Of a stretch of DNA of 64,000 bases, positions 25,969 to 32,661 are shown one piece after another. This stretch comes from an uncultured Lachnospiraceae bacterium (GTDB lineage Bacteria; Bacillota; Clostridia; Lachnospirales; Lachnospiraceae): the NCBI GenBank assembly GCA_910587715.1, contig CAJUMV010000009.1:1-64000 (forward strand). The letters are read 5' to 3'. Both the position numbers and the translations under genes were made by a program. The number at the start of each line of letters is the position of its first letter. Within the stretch, counting starts at the first letter, position 1. The notes beneath the pieces were generated by a model, which made no database searches, was not told the origin of the DNA, and was given only the letters and a program-made list of their open reading frames with translations.

Positions 25969-26520
25969 TTATACAGTCAGAATCTCTTTCGACTTCTCCT
26001 CCACAAGCTTATCCACATCCTTGATAAACTTATCGGTCAGCTTCTGTAGCTTTTCCTCCAGCTCCTTGATCTCATCCTCGGAAACCTCGGTCTTCGCCAG
26101 CTTTTTCAGCGCGTCGTTGCCGTCCCGTCTGGTATTGCGGATTGCCACCTTATTCTCCTCGCCCCGCTTCTTGATATCCTTCACCAGCTCTTTACGACGT
26201 TCCTCGGTAAGCTCTGGAAATACCAGACGTATCAGAGAACCATCGTTGCTGGGCGTAATTCCCACATCAGACGCCATGATTGCCTTCTCAATCTCCTTGA
26301 TCAGCGTCTTTTCCCAAGGAGCAATCTGTAACACTCTCGCTTCGGGAACCGTGATATTGCCCACCTGCTGAATCGGTGTGGGCGTCCCGTAATAATCAAC
26401 CTTAATCTTATCGAGAACATGGGGATTGGCGCGCCCTGCACGGATTGTTCCCAAATCATTTACCAAAAAATCATAAGACTTCTGCATCTTTTCTTCATAA
26501 GGTTTCAGTCTATCGTCCAT
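25969..26520 (-). CDS. frr: Ribosome recycling factor
   Basis: Splits post-termination ribosomes together with EF-G. 183 residues, within one or two of the family norm. It shows the conserved TIRAGRANPHVLDKI, YYGTPTPIQQ and the C-terminal three-helix bundle. The start is ATG 26520 with GGAGG 8 nt upstream; an in-frame start at 26535 overlaps the pyrH stop and lacks a site. It follows pyrH by 14 nt. Confidence 0.97.
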   Translation of the reverse strand: MDDRLKPYEEKMQKSYDFLVNDLGTIRAGRANPHVLDKIKVDYYGTPTPIQQVGNITVPEARVLQIAPWEKTLIKEIEKAIMASDVGITPSNDGSLIRLVFPELTEERRKELVKDIKKRGEENKVAIRNTRRDGNDALKKLAKTEVSEDEIKELEEKLQKLTDKFIKDVDKLVEEKSKEILTV

Positions 26521-26534
26521 ACTGTAATCCTCCA

Positions 26535-27230
26535 CTATACAGTCACCTTTGTGCCGTTAAATTTACCTTTGACGGTGTTTACGATACTGTTCTCCTCATT
26601 CAGCCCGAACACCCACATGGGCATTTTATTGTCCCGCGCCAGAATGGAAGCCGTCATATCCACCACCTGCAGGTTTTGGGCAATCACCTCGTCAATCGAA
26701 ACCTCGTCGTATTTTCTGGCGTTCGGATTTCTTCGCGGGTCGTCGTCATAGACGCCGTCCACCGCTTTCGCCAAAAGAATCACATCTGCATCCACCTCAA
26801 CGGCACGAAGAACCACTCCCGTATCCGTGGAAAAATAAGGATGCCCCGTACCGCCTGCAAAAAAAACTACCATATTTTTCGCAAAATATTTATTCGCCCT
26901 GTCTTTAGAGAAAAGCTTCGTGAAGGAGCCGCACTCAAAAGGGGTCAGAACCGATGTCATCATGCCTACCGAGCGGAAAATTTCCGACACATAGATACAG
27001 TTCATAATCGTGGCAAGCATACCAATCTGATCAGCCTTCGTCCTGTCGATATTCTCACTGGAACGACCGCGCCAGAAATTGCCGCCGCCGATAACGATTC
27101 CCACCTGAATGCCGTCATCCACAAGCTGCTTCACCTGCATGGCGACACCCCGTACCGTCTCCTCGTCAAAACCCGTCTTTTTCTCGCCCGCAAGGGCTTC
27201 TCCGCTTAACTTCAAGAGTATACGCTTCAT
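26535..27230 (-). CDS. pyrH: UMP kinase
   Basis: Phosphorylates UMP to UDP; amino-acid-kinase fold. 231 residues, full length. It opens RILLKLSGEALAG, and has VIGGGNFWRG near residue 50 and the VDGVYDDDPR segment around 160. It starts at ATG 27230, 30 nt after the bactofilin-like gene, so it probably shares the deacetylase-bactofilin transcript. Confidence 0.97.
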   Translation of the reverse strand: MKRILLKLSGEALAGEKKTGFDEETVRGVAMQVKQLVDDGIQVGIVIGGGNFWRGRSSENIDRTKADQIGMLATIMNCIYVSEIFRSVGMMTSVLTPFECGSFTKLFSKDRANKYFAKNMVVFFAGGTGHPYFSTDTGVVLRAVEVDADVILLAKAVDGVYDDDPRRNPNARKYDEVSIDEVIAQNLQVVDMTASILARDNKMPMWVFGLNEENSIVNTVKGKFNGTKVTV

Positions 27231-27260
27231 ATGATTTCGCTCTCCCCTGTATGACCGGAT

Positions 27261-28226
27261 TTATTTTTTCTTCTTGAACTCTTCAAAGAAGGAAGTAGGA
27301 TTCACATCCGCATAGCACTGGGAACACATACCCTCAATCACCGCACCGTTGTTTATCTGCACGGATTTGGACTTGATATTGCCCATTACGATAGCCGTAG
27401 TGTCCAGAATAACCGGACCCTGCACGTCGATATCGCCCTTGACAGCTCCTGCCACTACCGCGCTGGTAGCCGTAATATTACCAATCACTACAGAGCTTTG
27501 ACCAATCTTCACGCTGCCAAGGCTGTTCACCTCACCAGTGATCTTCGCGCCCTCGGCAAAAATCTCAGCCGCCTTGGAGTTACCCTGAATCGTACCCGTG
27601 ATATTCAGCTTGCCCAGAATGTCCAGATTACCGTTAACGGTACCAATCAGCTCCATGGAACCCTCTGATACAATATCACCCGTTATTGTCATGCCCTCTG
27701 TCACAACTGCCGTCTCGTCTACTGCCACACGATTTGCCTGCACTTCCATAGTCTTTCCCTTTCCTCCGCTATTCTCAACTTTCTCTTCCACAGGCGTCTC
27801 CGCCTCTGTTAAAATTTCTTCTGCCATTACAGGTTCTGCCTCCTCTTCTTCTTTGACTTCTTCCGTGGCAACCGGCTCTTCTGCTATCGCTTCCGCCGCT
27901 GCAGGTTCTTCCGCCGCCACCTCCTCTACAACCGGCTCCGGTTCCAGAACCTCTTCCTCAAGAGGTTCCTCGACAAGCGCCGCCTCCGGCTCGGGTACCG
28001 CTTCGAGCCCTGCCGTTCCCATCTCCTCTATTTTATCCAGCATTCCGCTCAAATCCAAGGACTCGAGCGTTTCTTCTGTGGCTGGTGTCTCCGGCGCCGC
28101 CGCGTCCGCAGATACCTGCTCCCCTGCCTGTCCCTCCGCCGCCAGAGCCGCTTCCAGCTCTTCTTCCGGCATCAGTTCATTGACTGCCTGGGATAAGTCG
28201 TCTTTCAAATCCGAAAAAAATCCCAT
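27261..28226 (-). CDS. Bactofilin-family polymer-forming protein with acidic N-terminus
   Basis: A protein of 321 residues. The C-terminal half (about 165-300) is a bactofilin (DUF583) beta-helix: repeated GTITGDI-type strands such as GNLDILGKLNITG and GDIDVQGPVILD. Bactofilins self-assemble into cytoskeletal filaments that organise wall synthesis and cell shape. The N-terminal half is a long Glu/Ala/Pro/Val-rich acidic segment (about 40-150), far longer than in typical bactofilins and probably disordered. The tail has a CSQC and ends in four lysines. It lies 18 nt after a polysaccharide deacetylase gene and 30 nt before pyrH, in one apparent operon. Confidence 0.85.
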   Translation of the reverse strand: MGFFSDLKDDLSQAVNELMPEEELEAALAAEGQAGEQVSADAAAPETPATEETLESLDLSGMLDKIEEMGTAGLEAVPEPEAALVEEPLEEEVLEPEPVVEEVAAEEPAAAEAIAEEPVATEEVKEEEEAEPVMAEEILTEAETPVEEKVENSGGKGKTMEVQANRVAVDETAVVTEGMTITGDIVSEGSMELIGTVNGNLDILGKLNITGTIQGNSKAAEIFAEGAKITGEVNSLGSVKIGQSSVVIGNITATSAVVAGAVKGDIDVQGPVILDTTAIVMGNIKSKSVQINNGAVIEGMCSQCYADVNPTSFFEEFKKKK

Positions 28227-28244
28227 TCCCTAATCCTCCATTCT

Positions 28245-29162
28245 TTAATCATTGCTTATATGATGAATCGCCTCCGTATCATCTGTAATCGGGACGATCT
28301 TCGTATCCTCCATCGCCTGAATCTGCTCAATCATCTTCGGAAGCGCTTCCACCGTAGAATCCTTATCGGACGCGTCATGCAGCAGGATGATCGCTTCATG
28401 AAATTCCCGCAGATTCGCCGTCGAATTTCTGACAATGGCTTCCGGACTGATATGAGCTGAGGAAGCGTCTCCCGAAGACACGTTCCAGTCAAAATAGCTC
28501 ATGTCCTGCTCCTCCAGATAGGCAATCAGCTCATGCATGTCCACCCGGCTTACCGTATTGCTGCTGCCGCCCGGAAATCTGCAGTACCTGCACCAGACGC
28601 CCGTCGTATCGTAGAGAAACTCCTGCAGCTTCGTAAGATCCTCCACATAACTTTCCTTTGACTGGTAAATCTCATTATACTTGTGACTGTAGGAATGCAT
28701 CGCCAGCGTATGCCCTTCCTCCACAATTCTATTATATAACGGCTGATATCTTTCTTCCTCTTTCCCGACCACAAAAAAAGTCGCCTTCACATCATACTTC
28801 GCCAGAATATCCAGTATCTCTCCGGTATTACCGCTTGGTCCGTCGTCAAAAGTAAGGTACACCTTTCTGATGCCGTCGTCCGTATCGGATGCCGCGCCGT
28901 CTATATCCGACGCGTCATGCCTGAACTCATTCACGCCCGACGCCGTGTACAGTTCTCCGCTCTGCTCCCCTGCGTCAGCCGTCTCCTCCACCGCCATCGC
29001 CGGAACCGCCTGCTCACGAAGCGCGCGCAGCTCCTGTTTTGCCTCATAGAGATTCACACCCAGAACTACGCATAAAATCATCAGAATTAGTATCGTGGAA
29101 AGCGGAATAATAACGAGCAGCCGTTTCATCATTTGAAAATGTGCATCGTGCTGCGCATCCAT
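28245..29162 (-). CDS. Membrane-anchored polysaccharide deacetylase (NodB family)
   Basis: A protein of 305 residues with an N-terminal signal anchor (about 13-35) and an extracellular NodB domain. Catalytic features are TFDDGPSG (catalytic and metal Asp), HSYSH (metal histidines), RFPGGSSN and the C-terminal ILLHDA. It probably deacetylates peptidoglycan or another surface glycan. The second of two close ATG codons (29162) is chosen because AGGAG lies 9 nt upstream; from the ATG at 29168 it is only 3 nt. It is first in the deacetylase-bactofilin-pyrH-frr group, divergent from the nitrilase gene. Confidence 0.88.
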   Translation of the reverse strand: MDAQHDAHFQMMKRLLVIIPLSTILILMILCVVLGVNLYEAKQELRALREQAVPAMAVEETADAGEQSGELYTASGVNEFRHDASDIDGAASDTDDGIRKVYLTFDDGPSGNTGEILDILAKYDVKATFFVVGKEEERYQPLYNRIVEEGHTLAMHSYSHKYNEIYQSKESYVEDLTKLQEFLYDTTGVWCRYCRFPGGSSNTVSRVDMHELIAYLEEQDMSYFDWNVSSGDASSAHISPEAIVRNSTANLREFHEAIILLHDASDKDSTVEALPKMIEQIQAMEDTKIVPITDDTEAIHHISND

Positions 29163-29205
29163 CTTCATCGGCTCCTTTGTACTCTCTTATCCCACATTCC
29201 TTTAT

Positions 29206-29214
29206 ACTATATCA
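29206..29214 (-). promoter_or_regulatory. Extended -10 promoter of the deacetylase operon
   Basis: TGATATAGT on the minus strand is an extended -10 (TGN-TATAGT) about 45 nt before the start codon. The -35 region is poor, as is usual for extended -10 promoters. Confidence 0.45.
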
Positions 29215-29319
29215 CATTTGAGAGATAACGAAAAGAAATTTTGTAAAAAAAGATACAAGAAAATTTCGCCAGCTTTCTGTATCACGAAAATAATTTCGGG
29301 AAATGATTAAAAAACACAG

Positions 29320-29348
29320 TTGCAAATCCAAAATCCAAGTGCTATAAT
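29320..29348 (+). promoter_or_regulatory. Sigma-A promoter of the nitrilase gene
   Basis: TTGCAA (29320-29325), a 17-bp spacer and a perfect TATAAT (29343-29348). The predicted start near 29355 is about 130 nt before the ATG. Confidence 0.75.
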
Positions 29349-29360
29349 TTGGTTCAACAG

Positions 29361-29406
29361 AGCACAAAGATGTGATTTTTACACATTTTTGTGCTTTTTC
29401 TTTTTC
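29361..29406 (+). terminator. Intrinsic terminator just after the nitrilase promoter
   Basis: Arms 29361-29374 and 29382-29395 pair at 13 of 14 positions around a 7-base loop, followed by TTTTTCTTTTTC. Only about 6 nt separate the predicted transcript start from the stem. The promoter would therefore mostly yield an RNA of about 50 nt. A second G+C-rich hairpin (29417-29425 with 29441-29449) lies further down the leader. Confidence 0.65.
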
Positions 29407-29487
29407 TACAGCATACCGGGACTGTGTCAGTGCAGCATCCGCAGTCCGGGTCGAAAAAAAGCAAAGCCGCGCAGAAAAGAGGACAAG

Positions 29488-30393
29488 ATGAAAGATATTA
29501 TGAAAGTATCGACCGTTGCCTTTAACGCAAAGTGGGGTGACAAGGAAGCCAACCTGAACCGAATGACCGGCTACATAGAAGCCGCTGCCGCAGAGGGTTC
29601 CAACCTGATTGTATTTCCCGAGATGGGACTGACGGGCTATGACGACGAAGAGGAGAAACCTCTGAAAGAAAAGATGCAGTATAAGCTGGCTGAAACAGTT
29701 CCCGGTCCCTCGTCTGAAAAAATTGCGGAGCTTACAAAAAAGCTCGGCGTTTACGTTGCCTACGGCTTTCCTGAGAGAGATGCCGAAAAAAGCGATGTCA
29801 TCTATAATGCCGCCTGCGTATGCGGACCGGAGGGAATCATCGGTTCTTACAGAAAAATCCATCTTCCTTATCCGGAGCCGCACTGGGCGACGCGCGGGGA
29901 CAAACCTTTTCTTTTCGAGACTCCGTGGGGACACGTTGCGCTCGGCATCTGCTATGACTCCTACTGTTTCCAGGAGCTGATGCGCTATTATGCCGCAAAG
30001 GGCTGTCGTCTTTATATCAACTGCACCGCACTGGCAAAGTGCCACGGCATCGCGCTCGGCTCCACCACACTGGAGGCAGGCGTTATCACCAACCAGATTT
30101 ACATTGTCTCCGCGAACCTTGCCGGAAAAGATCTCTACAACGTATTCTGGGGCGGCGCCAGTATTATCGGTCCCAGCACCAATTTCTGGGAGGCGGAATA
30201 CTTCGCAGGCTATCCCTTCACCGACCCGAAGGCGATCCAGAACAAGATGTACACCGCAACGATAGACCTGACATTGGCATCCCGCGAAAAGTTTGAGCCG
30301 AATGCCCTGATAAACGGCAAGACCGATTACCGTCCCGCCATTTATAAGGAATTGATGGAAGATTTACTGAAAGACCCGAAATTTCAGGAATAA
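29488..30393 (+). CDS. Carbon-nitrogen hydrolase (nitrilase superfamily)
   Basis: A cytosolic hydrolase of 301 residues with the Glu-Lys-Cys triad: E45 in FPEMGLTG, K123 in RKIHLPYPEP and C155 in GICYDSYCF. Amidases, N-carbamoylases and omega-amidases share this plan, and the substrate cannot be assigned. The start is ATG 29488, with AAAGAGGA just upstream. A longer in-frame reading from 29320 would run through the promoter and terminator. It is the only clear plus-strand gene in the window, single, with its own promoter and a convergent terminator against tsf. It interrupts the conserved tsf-pyrH neighbourhood. Confidence 0.9.
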   Translation: MKDIMKVSTVAFNAKWGDKEANLNRMTGYIEAAAAEGSNLIVFPEMGLTGYDDEEEKPLKEKMQYKLAETVPGPSSEKIAELTKKLGVYVAYGFPERDAEKSDVIYNAACVCGPEGIIGSYRKIHLPYPEPHWATRGDKPFLFETPWGHVALGICYDSYCFQELMRYYAAKGCRLYINCTALAKCHGIALGSTTLEAGVITNQIYIVSANLAGKDLYNVFWGGASIIGPSTNFWEAEYFAGYPFTDPKAIQNKMYTATIDLTLASREKFEPNALINGKTDYRPAIYKELMEDLLKDPKFQE

Positions 30394-30423
30394 ACCGTGA
30401 TTTCCATATGCGGATATATACAG

Positions 30424-30467
30424 AGAAGCCCTTGCACATGCTGAAACAAACATGTGCAAGGGCTTCT
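30424..30467. terminator. Bidirectional hairpin between nitrilase and tsf
   Basis: A perfect 17-bp stem (30424-30440 with 30451-30467) and a 10-base loop, midway between the two convergent stop codons. T-tracts are short on both sides. Confidence 0.65.
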
Positions 30468-30498
30468 ACATTTACCTTAAATTATTTTGCCATGAAAT

Positions 30499-31569
30499 TT
30501 ACATTCCCATCTGCTTCGCCACTTCCTCCGCGAAGTTCTCTTCCTTTTTCTCCATACCCTCACCAACTTCAAAACGAACAATCTTTTCAATAACGATTGC
30601 TTTATTTACAGAAGCAAGGTATGCCGCAACAGTCTGCTTTCCATCCTCAGCCTTTACATAAGTCTGGTCAAGTAAGCATATTTCTTTTAAGTGCTTTGAA
30701 ATACGTCCATCCACCAATCCGGTAAAAATCTTATTTCCGGAAATAGCTTCCTTATCCTCAAGTGCAAGACTTGCAAGCTGCGCTGCCGCTTCCTTAGAGA
30801 GGAAATTAGGCAAATAGTTCATGTTGCTCTTTTTCTCGTTATAAATTGCAACATCTTCCTCGCTCCATACGCCTGAAACAGCCTTCTCAAGAAGTCCCTG
30901 TAAAATAGGCTTAGGAAGTGAGAACGGGTCATTTAATGAACTTTCAAGTGTAATTTCTCTTAACTTGGCAAGTTCCTCTGCAGAAATATCATTTCTTGAG
31001 ATATACTTGGGACTCATAGCTGCAATCTGCATAGCCAAATTTGTAAGCGCGGTTTTTGTTTCGTCAGATGCATCGCCATTAGCAGCTACAAGGACACCGA
31101 TTTTTCCGCCGGCATGGATATAAGAAGCAACGCATTCTGCAGAAACGCTCTCAAATCTTCTGATAGAAAGCTTTTCACCAATTGTCAAAGTTTTTTCATT
31201 TAATTCTTCCTTCATTCCAAGAATCTCAGAAACATCCTCACCATCACCGGCCTTTTCAATGCCTGACGCAAGTGCCTTATCGGCAACTGCCTGTACAAAT
31301 GTCTGGAACACTTCGTTCTTTGCAACGAAGTCTGTTTCAGAATTAACCTCTGCAACTGCAGCCCTATTTCCATTAATAGCAATACGGCAGATACCTTCAG
31401 CCGCAATACGGCTTGCTTTTTTCTCAGCCTTTGCTGCACCGCTTTTTCTTAATACTTCAACTGCTTCATCAATATTACCATCCGTTTCGGTAAGCGCTTT
31501 TTTACATTCCATCATGCCCGCGCCGGTCATTTCTCTCAACTCTTTTACCATTGCCGCTGTAACAGCCAT
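30499..31569 (-). CDS. tsf: Translation elongation factor Ts
   Basis: Nucleotide-exchange factor for EF-Tu. It has 356 residues, clearly longer than the usual 280-310. The N-terminal UBA-like part (VKELREMTGAGMMECKKAL) and EF-Ts core (SETDFVAKNEVF) are normal, as is the end (KEICLLDQTYVK, GEGMEKKEENFAEEV). About 50 extra residues lie between AMSPKYISRNDISAEEL and the FTGLVDGRI segment. The DNA is A+T-richer than the neighbours: I counted 25/60 and 23/60 G+C in two rows. It starts at ATG 31569 behind AGGAGGG, 57 nt after rpsB. Confidence 0.95.
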   Translation of the reverse strand: MAVTAAMVKELREMTGAGMMECKKALTETDGNIDEAVEVLRKSGAAKAEKKASRIAAEGICRIAINGNRAAVAEVNSETDFVAKNEVFQTFVQAVADKALASGIEKAGDGEDVSEILGMKEELNEKTLTIGEKLSIRRFESVSAECVASYIHAGGKIGVLVAANGDASDETKTALTNLAMQIAAMSPKYISRNDISAEELAKLREITLESSLNDPFSLPKPILQGLLEKAVSGVWSEEDVAIYNEKKSNMNYLPNFLSKEAAAQLASLALEDKEAISGNKIFTGLVDGRISKHLKEICLLDQTYVKAEDGKQTVAAYLASVNKAIVIEKIVRFEVGEGMEKKEENFAEEVAKQMGM

Positions 31570-31626
31570 CTATTTTCCCTCCTGAATTATCTACTCTTTA
31601 CGTTCAGCACGCGCCTTCGCAAATGC

Positions 31627-32376
31627 TTATGCCTCTTCGTCAGTCTCCTCAACCTTCTCTGCTTCTGCTTCCGCTGCATAATTGTCAGCTTCCGCGCCCT
31701 GATTTGCTTCCACGACAGCGTCAGCCATCTTGGACACGATCAGCTTCACCGCACGGATTGCATCGTCGTTACCGGGAATGATATAATCAAGCTCCTCGGG
31801 ATCGCAGTTCGTATCGCCGATGCCAATCAGGGTGATGCCCAGCGTGTGCGCTTCCTGCACGCAGATTCTCTCCTTCTTGGGGTCTACGACAAAGATACAG
31901 TCGGGAATCCGGGTCATTTCCTTGATACCGCCCAGATTCTTCTGAAGCTTCTCCCACTCTTTCTTAATCTTGATAACTTCCTTCTTCGGCAGTACCTCAA
32001 AGGTGCCGTCCTCAGACATTCTCTCGATTGCCTTTAATCTCTCCACTCTGGACTGGATGGTCTTAAAGTTGGTAAGCATACCGCCCAGCCATCTCTCATT
32101 GACATAGTACATGCCGCAGCGTTCCGCTTCCGTCTTTACCGCGTCCTGCGCCTGTTTCTTCGTTCCTACGAAAAGGATGGTGCCGCCCTGCGCTACCACA
32201 TCAAATACCGCTCTGTAAGCCTCGTCCACCTTGCCCACAGACTTCTGCAGGTCGATGATGTGGATGCCGTTTCTCTCGGTAAAGATATAGGGAGCCATCT
32301 TAGGGTTCCATCTTCTTGTCTGATGTCCGAAATGAACACCCGCCTCCAGCAACTGCTTCATTGAAATAACGCTCAT
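31627..32376 (-). CDS. rpsB: 30S ribosomal protein S2
   Basis: Ribosomal small-subunit protein, 249 residues including an acidic C-terminal tail. It opens MSVISMKQLLEAGVHFGHQ, followed by RWNPKMAPYI. The family's FVGTKKQAQ and DPKKERI segments are present. The start is ATG 32376, with GGAGGT upstream. An in-frame extension to 32550 is possible on paper but would cover the leader RNA. It is first gene of the rpsB-tsf operon, with a strong promoter and a leader of about 175 nt. Confidence 0.97.
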   Translation of the reverse strand: MSVISMKQLLEAGVHFGHQTRRWNPKMAPYIFTERNGIHIIDLQKSVGKVDEAYRAVFDVVAQGGTILFVGTKKQAQDAVKTEAERCGMYYVNERWLGGMLTNFKTIQSRVERLKAIERMSEDGTFEVLPKKEVIKIKKEWEKLQKNLGGIKEMTRIPDCIFVVDPKKERICVQEAHTLGITLIGIGDTNCDPEELDYIIPGNDDAIRAVKLIVSKMADAVVEANQGAEADNYAAEAEAEKVEETDEEA

Positions 32377-32550
32377 AGTTCTTCTACCTCCGTTTGGTTG
32401 TCTGCCATATACCTTGCGCCTCCCTGCCACCACAATCGAGCAGTGCTCGCCGCGCGAAGCACACGTTTCACCGTGCGTCCCTGCGCATAAAAGGGCACCG
32501 GCATGGGCTGGGTATATGTGATTAATAGGGTTTGCGCGCACCGTGCACAC
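32377..32550 (-). promoter_or_regulatory. Long structured leader of rpsB
   Basis: About 175 nt of untranslated leader, G+C-rich, with several short inverted repeats (for example GCAC..GTGC and CGAGCACTGCTCG). Such leaders often carry autoregulatory sites for ribosomal proteins, but I recognise no known motif. Part of it may be an intergenic repeat. Confidence 0.45.
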
Positions 32551-32556
32551 TTAGAT

Positions 32557-32585
32557 ACTATAACACAAAAGAATCCCCCTTGCAA
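32557..32585 (-). promoter_or_regulatory. Promoter of rpsB-tsf
   Basis: Minus strand TTGCAA (32580-32585), a 17-bp spacer and TATAGT (32557-32562). Confidence 0.75.
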
Positions 32586-32602
32586 TAGGGGGAAACGCGA
32601 AA

Positions 32603-32649
32603 AGTGCTTCTAATTGCTCATGCCAGTAGGCATTTCGCAAAGAAGCACT
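32603..32649 (-). terminator. Terminator of the chemoreceptor gene
   Basis: AGTGCTTCT/AGAAGCACT arms (32641-32649 with 32603-32611) and an inner ATGC/GCAT stem, followed on the minus strand by TTTTCGCG. It starts 13 nt past the stop codon and ends before the rpsB promoter. Confidence 0.6.
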
Positions 32650-32661
32650 AAATTTCGTGTG

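Noticed and set aside
29212..30045. Long minus-strand reading frame (277 codons) opposite the nitrilase gene
   Set aside because: It is antisense to a clear nitrilase-family protein with an intact catalytic triad, has no recognisable domain, and runs through the nitrilase promoter and leader.
32377..32550. Longer S2 protein starting at 32550
   Set aside because: The extra 58 residues are Cys/Arg/Gly-rich and unlike S2, and the ATG at 32376 has a good GGAGGT site. The region is leader RNA.
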